DNA from: Emergomyces orientalis | Taxonomy: Eukaryota > Ascomycota > Eurotiomycetes > Onygenales > Ajellomycetaceae | Direction of reading: 5' to 3' | Length of the DNA stretch: 64,000 nt | NCBI GenBank assembly: GCA_002110485.1 | Contig: MOWL01000092.1 | Coordinates: forward strand, 248,001-312,000 | In this document: in pieces, positions 23,252-35,676 of the stretch | How the letters are laid out: the number at the start of each line of letters is the position of its first letter | How positions within the stretch are numbered: position 1 is the stretch's first letter | Translations under genes and position numbers: made by a program | Notes under the pieces: generated by a model | Databases searched by the model: none | Told to the model about the DNA's origin: nothing | What the model saw: only the letters and a program-made list of their open reading frames with translations

Positions 23252-26094
23252 ATTTCTTTCTTATGTTTCCAGCCCAGCCATATCGATCGGAAGTCCCAAC
23301 AGCTAAGCCTCCTGGCAACTCGGGACAACGATACCTGGACAAGTTCTTTCCTTGACTCGCGGTGTTTATCGTTGCGTTGAGATGGTGTGGGATAGTGTGA
23401 ATCACCTGCATGCGTACTCTTAATATGGATCATCTGGCTATGCAATTGGACTTGGTATTTTCATTTCCGGAGTCTATATAGGGAGCCCTTTTTATGGTCT
23501 CAGATGCTAGTCCAACTCTCGAATTTGGCCAATCGATGCATATATCGTTTGTTCACCTGATTCCTGTGCGTTTTTTGAGCAAACACCACTTCAGAAACAA
23601 GTCCGAGAAGTCGACGAACAATAAACCAAAAAAAAAAAACCAAAAAAAAAAAAAAAAAGACAAATTTTCCTTCAGCTCTTTTCTACTTCTTGCCCCCGCT
23701 GTACACGCGCGCTCTATCCATGTCCATTCTGTCTTATATGGATCAAAGTCAAACGAGAGGAATGAACCACTGGGGAAGACTAATATCTGGTGAACCTGAT
23801 CATTCTCCCCTTAAGACTGCGGGCTATGCTTTGGTTTTACATACACTTTTTCTTTTTTTCTTTCAATTTTCCTTGGTTAAGATCCTATTATATTACTCGT
23901 TTATCTGCTGTTTTTTATGTTTGTTGTTCCATGTCAAAATAAGAGCGTTGTGATCATTACTAAAATATCTTGGGCTTCTGTGTTCCTCCCTTTGTTCGGC
24001 CAATATGCACAAACGTACGACACCGTTCAAGAGCTAACCTGTCCATCGGACCCTCCCGTATTTACGTTTTTCTTAAAAGAAGAAACGGCAGTTGTTTCAA
24101 GCCTCCGTGCTCACTCTGAACGACCACAACATTTTCATATATTGTGTCCCCTTTTTGCTTTCTATTTTTTCCCCCTAGTTCTTGTTTGTTGCTTGCTCTC
24201 AATCCAAATTCCCTAATTTTTTTTTTGCTTGCCTTATTATATATTCATTATTATACTCCCGTTTTTATTGTTTTAGTTCCCCCTTTTTTATATATATATT
24301 TTTTATTTGATTAAACCCCCTGATGCTTTTTTCCCGTATGGTTTTCTTTGCTCCACTCAACATGTTTTGTCGTGTTCTGTTTTGTTTCCTTTCAAATTTA
24401 AGTCTCGAATATCCCCCCTTACCCAAATCCAACCCTAGCACCCTCCTGTTATCTATGCTCTAGCCTGGCGGGTGTAATAATCTCTTGCATTCAGGCGTAT
24501 GCAAATCAGAAATATGTGTTTGTTCACTTAAACCTTTTCCCTCTCGTTTCTCTCTTATACCTAATCCGTCCTTTTGAGTCTCACCCTCCTCTAACCTTAA
24601 CGTATTGAACAAAGCTTCCTCTTCCTAATATATGCGACTTCTCGTCGTTTTTATCGTAGCGGATGTTACACCCCTACGTAAGGATAGATAGGTAGACGGA
24701 TAGGGAGGGTTGGTAAACTAAATTTAATAGCCAATTTCAATGATTGCTTTACCCAAGTAGTTATTTTTTTTCCCCTTCCCGATTCTGATTTAGAGATTCT
24801 GCAACTGTGTTCTTTTTTCTTTACTTTTTCTTTTTGGACTACATTGTCGGTTCCGTTCTGTTTCTTATTCTTAGCAGAGGGTATTTAGGACAGGGGGGCT
24901 TGGCGCTGCCGGTAGACGTTTTTTTGCGTGTCACTACTTGACATTTTCGGGGTTATCGGAGTCATCGGTGATCAGGATTCCAGGGAATGTTAATGCATCA
25001 GAATATACCGAGACTCCAGTGAGATATAATTATTGCATTTTTATATTTTTTATATTTTCATATTTTGGTTTTCTCTTTTCTTTTCTCTTTTTCGGCATCC
25101 TCTGCCTGCCTGCCTCCATATTGTCAATTTCCCCTTGTTTAAGGGACATAAAACTGGGTGGTTATCGTAATAATGGACTTATTCACATAGGTAAGGGCGG
25201 TAGGGTATTCATCAGCGTCGTCGTCACTCCCACTGGCGGTTGGAACGTTGAATCGTAAGTTACGCTAGGTAGCTAATAAAGCTCTTGAGCCAATGTTGCG
25301 TCACTAAATTGTTTTATAATGCCGAGAAGAAGGATTGTGCAGCAACCAACTGTTTAGACTAAAAACGACATGCAGAAGTGTTGGGCTGGGGTCCGGCCTC
25401 ACTACCAAGGTACGGCGTACGTACACCCCTGAAATCTTGTATGTACGGAACATTTATTTATTTATTTATTTTTAAAGTCAGGATCTCATCAACTTTGTCG
25501 CGGCTAGGGATATTGGGTTTTAGGGGGTGGGAGTAAATAATTGGCGAATTACGTAGCTCGTTTGCTCCCCTTTCACCGCCGTTCGCCGCTAGGTATGTAG
25601 GTACTGTAACATGTTTACGACGTGCTGTACGTGTAGCTTGCGCCTCTATGCATTTTTGGAGGGTCATGGACCCCACGTCCGGCAAGTGTTAGTAGATAGG
25701 CAAGGGGTAGCTGCGCGGATGGGGAATATTTTATGCTAGCGAGGATAGGATATGTCTTTGTTCAGGCTCTGGGAAAGCTTTGGAGGCACTTGGGTAGCAA
25801 TGGCTCATTTCTGTTTTCCAATTTGTATGCTTTGCCTGATTCATTGGCTCGTTTGAACTGAAGATTCGATGAGAGATGATGGGAAGGTCATAAATATACC
25901 TATGTAAGGTATGATATCGTAGCTATGACGATGCTTTTTCTCAGGATTTTTAATGCTGCATTTTTGATTTTGTACTGTAAATATGGGTCTCTCGACTCTC
26001 TAAGTCTTTCTCAGAAGCTTCAGGTTACTATATACTTCATGGCCTCTGCCGCTTGGGCCCAACCTTGTGTTCTTGCTTCTCCTTCCTTCGTTCC
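23252..26094. other. convergent spacer, T-rich, RHO1 and CCZ1 3' regions
   Basis: About 2.8 kb between the 3' ends of RHO1 and CCZ1. It includes two A runs separated by CC (23,628-23,658), long T-rich stretches from 23,820 to 25,150, and an (ATTT)n tract at 25,452-25,474. No frame is convincingly coding. The poly-T sequence suggests UTR and terminator material. Confidence 0.65.
23628..23658. repeat. A12-CC-A17 tract
   Basis: Two long adenine runs separated by two cytosines, about 380 bp after the RHO1 stop codon. Probably not a retrotransposed tail, since no element precedes it. Confidence 0.85.
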
Positions 26095-28831
26095 CTACCG
26101 GTTCAAATTTAATAAGGCCTCAATATACCTTCGAGCATCCAGCCCCACGCCTTCAGCAAGTTTTCCCGGTGCCGACCAACCTCCTCGTCCATCCCCCGCA
26201 CTGAACTGCGAAGCGCCTGACGCGCCGCTAAGGTCGCGGAAGAATCTAGCTCCCCTGGACTGGCGGGCATGGCCTGATACGGTGTAATCGCTGGCTTTCC
26301 GAACGAGGAACGCTTCTTTGGGAGGTTGCGTGGGGGTTGGTTGATGGGGCGACGGAGTTGGTGACTGCTGGTGCCCTTCTTCTCCTTCTCCTTCTCCCTG
26401 TTTGACATCGCGAGACCCTGTGCTGGGCGCTTTTAATCGCATCCACAATACCCACCAGCCGCGGCTTGTCTTACACGTCCGTTCAATCTCAGAAGCTCGG
26501 TTTCGGGTTTCGATATGTGTATTTATAATTTGTGTATGGACGTTGAGAGTATCCTGGCGGCTCCACGTTGGTTCAGCGGAACCGTGGGATGATAACTTTA
26601 TCGTATAAGCTGGCATTCCTGGCTCTGGAATGTTGGGGAGGGAGGTGTGAATAAACTGCGTTGCAGGGTCGTAAATAAGGTCATAGAGAGGCGATTGTTC
26701 ACTGGGGCTTTCCTTCGAGCTTCGATACTGATTCCAGAGAGGAGCTCGTTGGGGGATCTTGTCTAATGACGTTGATAGTAATAGAGGCTTTTGGAGAGGG
26801 CCAAGCTGGTGGTGGATACTCCGGTAAAACGCCGGAGATGATAATGAGGTTGTACGCCGTTCGAAGAGGAACGTGAACATAAATGGTTGATTCTGGATTT
26901 CCAAATTAGTTTTTGATACGGGATAGGTTTCAGTTTTAAGTGCTTACGAGATATACTACCACTTGCAAATCCTTATATCCCTCAATGGATGTCGTATCTA
27001 TGTATAAATTTGAAGGTTAGTTTTTGGGTTTGAGCCGTCTAGGAATAAATTGTGACTTACCTTCATAATCTCCATTCGACGCGGGCTCCCGCATCCTTAG
27101 AGTCAATGTCCGTAGGACGGTTCTCTCTCTTTGAGCTTTTTTTGCTGGTGTATGCCCTGGTTCGCGACATTCTAGGTCCTCTTCGTCATCACTTTCTTCA
27201 ATCTCTGGGTCATCACGAAGCCCTATTATAAACCTCCCATTATTGTCCGCACATGGCAGTGATGCGAATTCTTGTTCTGTAGAGCTCATCACTGACAAAG
27301 AATCCGTCTCGCCAGCGGCGGACTGAGAGCTGCCACCGAATCTCAAAAAGTTCACTCGAGGATGAGATAGAGAGTAGTTCGAAGGATCAGCCCAAGATGT
27401 TCCATATCCTAGGGTCAATAATTTCATAAATTTCTCCGTACCAAATGCGGACGGGTCGGCGGGGTTTTCAGCAGAGGGTGTTGTGTTATCTCGTGCATTA
27501 CGGCTAGTTTCTCTAGATTTCGGTATTTCCGGGGCAGGTTTGGGAGCCGAATTTGATCCTACCACCAAGGGAGGAGGGATTCCAGGAGACAAGTTGCGTT
27601 TTGGAGTATGGCTCTGGGATTTAGAATTGGTTTTATCGTCTCCGTTTACGGCCCTGCCCCTGGGAATTTTCCGTCGCTTGCCTTGATGTATAGCCTTCGG
27701 ATCACGTCTCACACCATATGCGTCTTCACCATACCGGTATATCCATTCCATCCAGTGGGAAACTCGAGTAAGAGACTGCCTGGAAATGGCCCCGACCCCC
27801 GAGAATACCACGCCATCGAATGAGCGCGGAGGAGTATTACACCCTATCCACGGCTGACTTTCTGCAGTTGACCCAGGGTGTGCTGGCTGCTGGGCGTGGA
27901 ATTTCCCACTCTGGCTGCAGGAGGATGCATCTCCGAAACGTGATACTACCAGGTCGACTAGGCCGTCTGTTCTTGAAACAAAATCTTCCAAGACTTCGCG
28001 TTCCCCACTTCCCCATTCCTCTTCCCCAACACCAATTCCAAGTTCTCCCGTCGCTGCAAGTTTGACCCCATTAAAGGCATCAACCGCTGGGTTTCCATTC
28101 AAAAGAGGATCCCAATTCCATATAAATCTCGTCCAAAACTGTTCCAGCACACTGCAAAATGCTGTTCTCTGCAGGCGAGTGTAGAGAACACCGAGAGACG
28201 GGGCATGATGAAGGAGGAAAATCGAGTGCGCTTTCAACAATTGCTGAAGAATGAGGTGCGGAGGGGCAACTTCGCGGGACGAATATTCAACTCGAGGTGC
28301 TGGCGCATCGTCTGGCCGTGATGCGGGCGAGGCAGAGGATTCTAGATATATACGAGTATAGTCGACAGACTGCAAATGTCAGAGATGAACAAATACAAAA
28401 AGCGGATGTGCGCCTTACTGCTAGTATCCACCAACCCGTTTCCAGTTCATGCAACACAATCCGAGACTTTTCAGTTTCGACGGTGTCTACTGCTTCGCCA
28501 TTTGAGAAGTTCCTGTAGCAAGTTCAGTTGGTGCGGACGAATTGCATATGATGATATTTGGCGACGATACCTACTTCGCGAAGCTCACCATACCCTGCGC
28601 CAGACCTATCTGGCGCAATTTTTCATTGTTATCGACTTTGTCATCATCGCTAGCCCCTCTCTGCACACCTCTTTGTTGCGTATTTCTAGACGGCCTTGTG
28701 TTTCCCTTTCTTGAATAGTAGAAAACGATCTGATCTCTTAGAGTCTCATCTGTCGAGCCCAAGGATGGGTTGTATATCGCAAGGAAAGAGAGCTGTGCGG
28801 GGACAACCGAATTTGGTTGCTTCGCAGGCAT
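26095..28831 (-). CDS. CCZ1: vacuolar fusion protein Ccz1
   Basis: Five exons (28,831-28,575; 28,512-28,419; 28,369-27,061; 26,997-26,948; 26,892-26,095) give 835 residues. With Mon1, Ccz1 forms the exchange factor that activates Rab7/Ypt7 on late endosomes, autophagosomes and vacuoles. The N-terminal longin-type start PAQLSFLAIYNPSLG leads to DQIVFYYS. Further on are VETEKSRIVLHELETGWWI and the strongly conserved block GVGEEEWGSGEREVLEDF (about residues 250-267). The middle is a disordered, Ser/Pro-rich insert, and the C-terminal part (QPFMFTFLFE onward) resumes a folded domain. Introns are 49-63 bp. The start codon at 28,831 is preferred over the open frame that continues upstream, because homology begins just after it. 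It is divergent from FMT1. Confidence 0.85.
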
Positions 28832-29069
28832 TGCATTTCTTATCGCATACCCTCTAGCAATATCATGGCTGTATTGACCTAACCGTATACGTATGTACAA
28901 GAGTATGCATCAAGGGAGTCTGGCTTGAATACAGTCCTGGAGGTTGCTTCCCGTTGATAAGATTGGGGCCAAACCGCTATCAGCACGTGACTTAAACTGA
29001 GCTCATTCCCAGCGACTTTTAGCAGGATCATTTCAGTTTCCAACGCAGGTCAACTTCTCTCATGAACCG
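28832..29069. promoter_or_regulatory. divergent CCZ1/FMT1 promoter
   Basis: Only 238 bp separate the start codons of CCZ1 (-) and FMT1 (+), so the two promoters must overlap. A CACGTG E-box lies at 28,984-28,989. No clear TATA box is present on either strand. Confidence 0.6.
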
Positions 29070-30448
29070 ATGAATTATATAGTGAACTTGGGGCTATCCA
29101 TTCCGCGTCGGCCATTGCTGGTTCGTACGACATATTTTAGAGTTCGATATGCTTCCACCAAGTCATGCGACCCGTTGAGGATACTCTTCTGTGGGTCAGA
29201 TAGCTTCAGCATTGCTTCGTTGAAAGCGCTGTGCAGCGAACAGGTGAACAATCCGGAAACGATCGCCTCAATTGATGTTGTCTGCAGGCCTGGGAAGAGG
29301 GTTGGACGAGGGTTAAAAACTATCCGCGAAGGTTCTTATACGTCTGTATAATATCGAGACAAGCGCTCACTTCACTAACTTTAACGTCAAGTCCCTATAA
29401 AAGCTGCTGCAACGCAACTGTCTCTCCCGATCCACGAAATTGATACATTCACTGGCTGGAAAGTGAGAAATTATCTCCCGTCCAAACACTAATATATTCA
29501 GTTTCTCTAACTACCTTGCTTGGACAGCCTCCCCAACCACAAGGAGATCCCATAAACCTGATTATTGCCGTGTCTTTCGGCCTTTTTGTCCCCCCTCGAA
29601 TCCTAAACTCCGCAAAATATGGCGGGCTTAATGTCCATCCTTCTTTGCTCCCAGAGTAAGCCTTATTCTACCCATTGCCTAAGAGGATAATCTAAATGAG
29701 ATATATCAGTTTTCGGGGACCAGCGCCTTTACACCACACCCTCTTAGCCGGGGAAACGAGGACGGGAGTTACGCTTCAAACACTCGATACCAGGGAATTC
29801 GACCATGGGGTAATTCTTGATCAAACTCCACCGCCAGGTTTTAGCATACCCGACCCAGATACATGCGATTTTCCGCGGTTGTTGGATTTGGTGTCAGACA
29901 AAAGCGCCCAAATGCTCGTGGAGGGTATTCGAAGTCGCGTCTTTATTCCCCCATTGAAAAGTGTGGGATGGCGCAAGCCAGATAATGAAGCTGCTCTACG
30001 GCATGCTTGGAAGATAAAGCCGGAAGATCGACGTATCAATTGGAGTTCCTGGACCGCGCAAGAGATAAGTCGGCGCCACCGGGTGCTCGGCCCGCTCTGG
30101 AATAATGCCGTCGTCGAGACCAAATCCCCAGTCTCTGGAAACGATGAGAAGAAGAGAGTTATATTCACCAAGATGGCACTTGATGAGTCAACCCCAGGTG
30201 GTTTCAATTCCATAAAAATAGATCCCGGTGTGATATTCGCGTCGCCAGGTGCCCAGAGTACAGCCGGTGAACTAGACCAGCCCTTGTTCGTGACAACGTG
30301 TGATCTGAAGATTTTTCGGATAGACGAAATTAAAATACAAGGTCAACAATCAGCACCAGCCTACCGAGCCGCTAAGAAAGCCAATATATTGAATATCCAG
30401 CCTATATCTTCTCCATTGCCCACGAGATTCTTTGCGGGCCTTGAATAA
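29070..30448 (+). CDS. FMT1: mitochondrial methionyl-tRNA formyltransferase
   Basis: Four exons (29,070-29,331; 29,392-29,462; 29,528-29,655; 29,710-30,448) give 399 residues. The enzyme formylates Met-tRNA with 10-formyl-tetrahydrofolate for mitochondrial translation initiation. An Arg/Ser/Thr-rich N terminus of about 30 residues looks like a mitochondrial presequence. The formyltransferase fold shows RILFCGSDSFSIASL, then NVHPSLLP, which supplies the catalytic Asn146 and His148, then FRGPAPLHH, and EFDHG with catalytic Asp185. The C-terminal tRNA-binding OB-like domain includes FRIDEIKIQG. Intron 1 has an unusual GTTCTT donor, forced by the reading frame. It is divergent from CCZ1 and convergent with the downstream dehydrogenase. 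Confidence 0.92.
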
Positions 30449-30698
30449 TACAGGCTTCGATTAAGGGGTACTGGAAGGAAAATAATTGGGTTATTTATTT
30501 CGCTAAAATTATGCATATATTCCTACGAGCTTACGCAGGACGTAACTATGTACGATAGATGCCTGTCTTGCATTATTATACGAAGTTTTTTCTTATGATG
30601 CATATGGCGGTTTACGCTGTATCATCTCTCATTCTTCGCTACTTTTATTGCAAATGGCTTTAACTACCCAACCCGCCTCTTCCCAAGAAGCAAAAATA

Positions 30699-32178
30699 CT
30701 ACCGAAAAAAGTACCCGGAATCTATGTCCCAGTCAATAACTTTCAATCCGCTGAGCGTTTCGAGGATAGGTAGGGTTTAACTTACCAACTTGGACCTGTT
30801 GTCCAGTCATGGACGTGTTTTTGGCAATCGTGATGAATACATCAGCGCAGTCCTCAAGCTCAGGCTTTGATGTGGGGTTAGTGTGTTCCGCTAATAACTA
30901 TGGATCGTGGTTCGTTGCTTACAGCATGCTTCAGGGCAGCTTTATCCACGTATGCTTGGACTGCCTCTTTGGAGAATCTCTCGCCCTGTTCCACATCGTT
31001 AATACAAGCTGCCACAATTGGATATCCATCCAAGGTGCACTCACCCATTCCGTGAGGAGAAGCCCTGGCAAAACCGCATTGGTTCGGATCTTAGGTCCTT
31101 GAGATGAAGCGAGCGCCTTCATCAGGTGCAACCCTATTTGTTGAGATAGTTAGAATTCAGATGGTTAAGTTTTGAAATTCCTTGTCTGCTCACCTGCAGC
31201 TTTGGAGACGGAGTATGCCATGCTACTCCCCCCTGGAGTAATACCCTAGAACAACTTTAACCCAAGTGCCTTCACTTTCCGTTGAAGAGAGGTTACGAAT
31301 ACTAACCGCTGTGGATGAAGTCATGATGAATACGCCACCCTCGGGATTAGCGTTAAATGTCGGCTCCGCCTCTCGGAAGATGTGAAGATTTGCTTTGACA
31401 TTAGTTGCCCAGCACTGTCAATTCCGAACGAGTAAACATGGAAAATCAGCCCTTGCGCCTGTCTCGTCTAATATTGATAGGAAATCAGCCTTTTCAAACA
31501 TACCTTGTCCCATTCATCTTCATTCAAGCCATTTAGATCTCCGAATCTGGCTAGTTTCGTCCATCCCTAGCAAAAAAAGCATTGTTTAAGGATGCCTTCT
31601 TTTCCAATGTATACATAACCAGAAAGGAAAAGGTGAGAAAGGGACAACCATACGGCATTAGAGATCACAATATCCAGACCTCCCAACTGTTCAATTGTTT
31701 GCTCGACAAGCTTGATGCAATCTGCCTGAATACCAACATCCTATCGTTACATATTTTTACCCTGAAGTTAGTATAATTCTCGCCTCTCATTACTTGTAAG
31801 TTGAAAAGCCCGCACGTACTGCTTGAATAAGAACGACTTTTGCGTTATATTCTTTCTCCAATTTCTCAGCAGTCCCTTTTGCGCGAGCTTCGTTTGAAAC
31901 ATAATTGAGGGCGATATTGGAACCCTCAGATGCGAATTTCTCGGCCACGAGAGCTCCTAAACCTCTATATAGAGAAGAAACAGGGACAAGGTTAGAATAC
32001 AGACAGATTGTGCATTTTCCCCTTCTTTCTTTTTCGAATATGCCCCTGCTCTTCAGAGCGGGGTTTGTGCTGACGATAACAAACAAGTCTTCAAGGCGGG
32101 GTAAATAAAATTGTAAAACATATCGAACCTTGAACCGCCTGTAATCAGGACATTTCTTTCTTTGAGAGAGTACGGCAT
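30699..32178 (-). CDS. short-chain dehydrogenase/reductase
   Basis: Ten exons (32,178-32,129; 31,964-31,820; 31,740-31,654; 31,566-31,504; 31,414-31,307; 31,245-31,194; 31,133-31,045; 30,985-30,923; 30,864-30,786; 30,721-30,699) give 252 residues, the classical SDR size. Motifs in order are the cofactor loop TGGSRGLG (about 13-20), ISNAGWT (the NAG motif), a serine-containing MTSSTAG stretch, the catalytic YSVSK (Tyr-x-x-x-Lys), and the closing TGQQVQVDSGY strand. Such enzymes oxidise or reduce alcohols and ketones with NAD(P)(H). The substrate cannot be told, and neighbours give no pathway. All reconstructed introns keep frame and have GT..AG ends; those after the first are 58-89 bp. The 3' end faces FMT1 with a 250 bp gap. 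Confidence 0.87.
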
Positions 32179-33532
32179 GATTGAATTAAATTGTGTATTT
32201 GTAGTTCAATTAAAGAAAAAGAATTTTGGGATTTTTCCGTAGCAATCACGTTCAAGCAACTGACTGAGCCACATGGGTTTACTCCTTATAGTGTCTATCG
32301 GTTTGCCCACATGCATTCATGTATTTAAACCCAAGCGAGAACCCGGGCTCCCCCACTGTTTCAAAAGTTGCATCTCCCAGTCCCAGCAACTGGCAGCAAG
32401 TCGATAGCGTTGAGGGGCAGCGGATCGCAGAAAGCTGGGTAAAGCGTTCACTGGGGCAGTTTAACCTCGGCCTGTCAAACGCTGTTTGTCGATGCCCCTC
32501 AGGCGCCGAAAGTTAACTAATCAAGCTACGGTGAAATTCCTGATTGAACCTGGAATGGTTTAGGAAATCGTCTCCAGTTCGGGTCCCAGATCCCTTGTAT
32601 CTTCTTTGCCCTTTTGCTTGTTGAATTCTCGTCCTGTTTTGCATTTCCACGAGGACACTATCGGGTATGGATAGCTCATGACGCACAGCTACATTGCAAT
32701 TTCTTTTCTTCTCTCCTTTAGAGATTACCTCCAACAGCAATCTCATGTTTATTTCATTTGATTACCCGTATCGCTGGTACGTCTGGGTATTGTGGTTCTG
32801 AAGCCATATCTACGGCGGTGACGCACACTGTTTGCTATGCGTTCCCATAGTTACTCTCTAATCCATTGGGGTTTCGACGCCAATGGCAGAAGGGCGATTG
32901 CAATATTTCTCTCGCATTGCTAGTAGGTGGAAGTAAAAGGAGATACGGGCTAAGGACCATGGGCTACCGGCTTTACTTTTAAGCAGAAGGCCCAATATGC
33001 CCCCCTATTTTAGTTTTCAGACCTGCGTATTGCGCATGTTGGCCCGTACAGAGACATGTTCAGGAGACGGGAATAGGAGATGACGAGGGTGTGATTGCAT
33101 CTTCTCTGGCATTTATTTGAAGTTTCTTTTGCGGTCAGCAAGAATATCTTCTTCACTCAGAGCTAGAAGCTGTATAATTTGTGCCTGATCAAACTATGTC
33201 GGAAATAACTGTAATTATGGTTTTATTTCTGAAGTAGCTCATCTGATGTTGCTGTCAGTCAGTTAGCAACTGCATAAACAGTCATGGTCTGTGAATGAGT
33301 GTTTGTGAATGAGTGACTATGTCTAGTTTACTGAGGACTACACAAACATCTCACTTCTACTTACACCACAATATCTTATTCTTTTTACTCTTAGAGCTTT
33401 GGTGTCATTCTGAAGGAATTCATCTCACAACAAAGATCTGAGGCATCAGTCACTGCTTATCATTTTTTTGAACTGCATCTCAGTTGTCTTTTGACGACTT
33501 GTCTGAAACAGAACAAGAGAAGAGAAGAGGTG
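32179..33532. other. divergent spacer, SDR and orphan gene promoters
   Basis: About 1.35 kb between two divergent start codons. A 12-bp direct repeat TGTGAATGAGTG occurs twice around 33,290-33,316. No gene is supported here, and I see no clear TATA box. Confidence 0.55.
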
Positions 33533-34559
33533 ATGGAATCATCTCTACCTGAGAATATACACAACAATGCACAAATTTCTCACGCTGAAGGTGTCAAGAC
33601 AGGAGACAAAGGTAATGGTAAAAAGCTAGAAACTGAGATATTACCTTGTTATATTGGTTCTATAAAGAGTTGATACTAGATAGTTAACTTGGATCTGCAT
33701 ATCAAATCGCAGATGAAATACCCTACAGTTCCAAGAATTCAAAGGCTCCTCGTCGCGTCACTTTTACACTCCCAAGTAAACCTTTTGGCCGCAGAGAGAA
33801 ACATAATCGAAACGGTAAGCAAATGGGAAACAGTTCAGGGAGACGATCTTTAATCCTCTGCTGCGCAAGAGTAAGCTAATATCAGATTCTCAAGGGATTC
33901 CACCTGCTGAGCGACGCGCTGCAGAGAGGGTCAACCTACTGCTGCCAAAAGTTGCGAGCTTAACAGGAGCTTTTTCTTTCCAACACCCGGTCGCAACGAC
34001 TGAGACTAGAAGACGTAGACACTCCTATGCACCCCAGGCTTCCAGAGACTATAGTCGTTGCATTCTGGATTTGTCCGTATGTAATGATGATGAGAGTGAG
34101 CCTGATGGCGAACTAGATGGCAATACCATGGAGGAACCGCAGATTCATCCCCTGCGCATGCATCCCGTGATCAACGAAGAGCAACACAGTATATTAGCAG
34201 GTACTAATGACGTCGCAAGCGTCGCCGAAGTCCCCGAGCCGGCTAGAGAGCCGGAAATTGCCTCCGTAGCAGAGACGGTGTCGGTTGCCCGCACAAACGA
34301 TAACATTGATGTCGCTGAAGAAAGGGGGAGCGAGGAAGACTCTACACCCCATATCCAAGAGGATGCAGCCGATGAGCCTGGCTCTGACACGTCGTCTGTT
34401 TATTCTGCAGACTGGTTCCCGTTTCGCGAGCTATCACAGATATCCTGGCGAACGGCTGGTTCAACCCCTGCCGATGAATCACTGCCAACAACCCCCAAGT
34501 CTCCTTATCGCATGGGTAGACCCCGCCGTTATGGCTGGGTTGAAGGCCAGCCATTCTAA
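33533..34559 (+). CDS. uncharacterised acidic protein
   Basis: Three exons (33,533-33,611; 33,713-33,814; 33,886-34,559) give 284 residues. I do not recognise a family. Residues about 27-60 are basic and Ser/Pro-rich with a short VTFTLPSKPFGRR stretch, which resembles a linear motif or a nuclear signal. Residues about 62-110 contain PPAERRAAERVNLLLPKVA, likely a helix. The middle is strongly acidic, with repeated VAE-like units. The C terminus is aromatic- and Pro-rich (DWFPFRELSQISW and RMGRPRRYGW). No membrane segment or signal peptide is visible. The splice sites are consensus (GTAATG/GCAG and GTAAGC/ATCAG) and keep a single frame, which argues for a real gene. The protein is probably mostly disordered, and its role is unknown. 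Confidence 0.65.
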
Positions 34560-35676
34560 GTTAAAAAAGAGAAGGCTATTTTTTTTTTCAATTGTATATC
34601 CCCAATAACGCTATGGAAGTGTTTCGGGATACATGAAGCCTCGACCATTCTGGCTTGAATTTTCTCCTTTCCTTGTGACAGCTTTTTTTCTCTATTACCT
34701 CCTCATTCTTCTTCTTCTTCTTTTTTTGGTGGTCCTTCTTCCCCTTCATTGCATGCCTCTGGTTCCAAGAATTTTGCTATTGAGGAACAGGATTCGAAGT
34801 GTTCTTTGTCATCATTACCTCGTCTCGAATTATTATTCACCCCTAGCAGCTTACTCATGCAAGTTCGGTTTTGGAACTCGTATCTGCTTCCCATCTCCAT
34901 TTTCTTGTTCCTCGAAAACGTCATGACTGATGCATGCAAGTTTGTTTAACAGCTAGGCTGAGATCTCTTCTTCAGAGCCCGCTGGGAGATGAGTCGCTTC
35001 ATCTTCCTATTGATTCCGTGCAGTTTCGTTATTGTTTTGAATATGAATGCGCCTAGTTAAGTTTTGGTAGCTCAGGGGAACGTTTTCAAATGGAGCTGCC
35101 TGGTACCTGTTAAGACGCAAGTTAGTTTTTACCACTGAATACAAACCAGTACCTTGCTAATTATATTTTTCTTTTCCATTCTTGTGCATGTACATATATG
35201 GGCGTCGAGGAAAGCAGGCGACACACGTACATGGGTAGATGTAAATCTAAAGTTGAATATTAATAGGGGAAGTAAAATTATGTCGACTTGGGGTGAGAAT
35301 TCGAGCGAAGCATACAGATTATGGTAATAACCAGAAATAATAATATAATATAAGAAAAAGAAAGAACTTTCACGCTGATTTTACCTTTAAACATCGCAAG
35401 GATGGTAATTGACATAGCCATGAATAAACCCATCATATAACCATACACATTTCAATTCGCGAAAACAATTTAAAAGGCAAAGTGGAAGCGGTCAACGATG
35501 CGTACCTCATCCTACCAATCAAGGAGAATACGAGTATCCGAACAAACAACTCCTTTCTAATCCCATAGTAGGGTTCTCCCACGCCTTTTGATGGGGTAAA
35601 AAAAAATGAAGCCTCTCTTCCAACCGCATTTTAAACACCCCCAGACCACAGGACATCGTAAAAACAATATTCTCAA
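34560..35676. other. convergent spacer
   Basis: About 1.1 kb between the 3' ends of the orphan gene and the p24 gene. C/T-rich sequence around 34,660-34,760 gives spurious open frames rich in Leu and Phe. Nothing else is seen. Confidence 0.65.

Noticed and set aside
23628..23658. Poly-A tail of a retroposed element
   Set aside because: No reverse transcriptase, no target-site duplication, and no upstream body are visible. It lies in ordinary T/A-rich 3' sequence.
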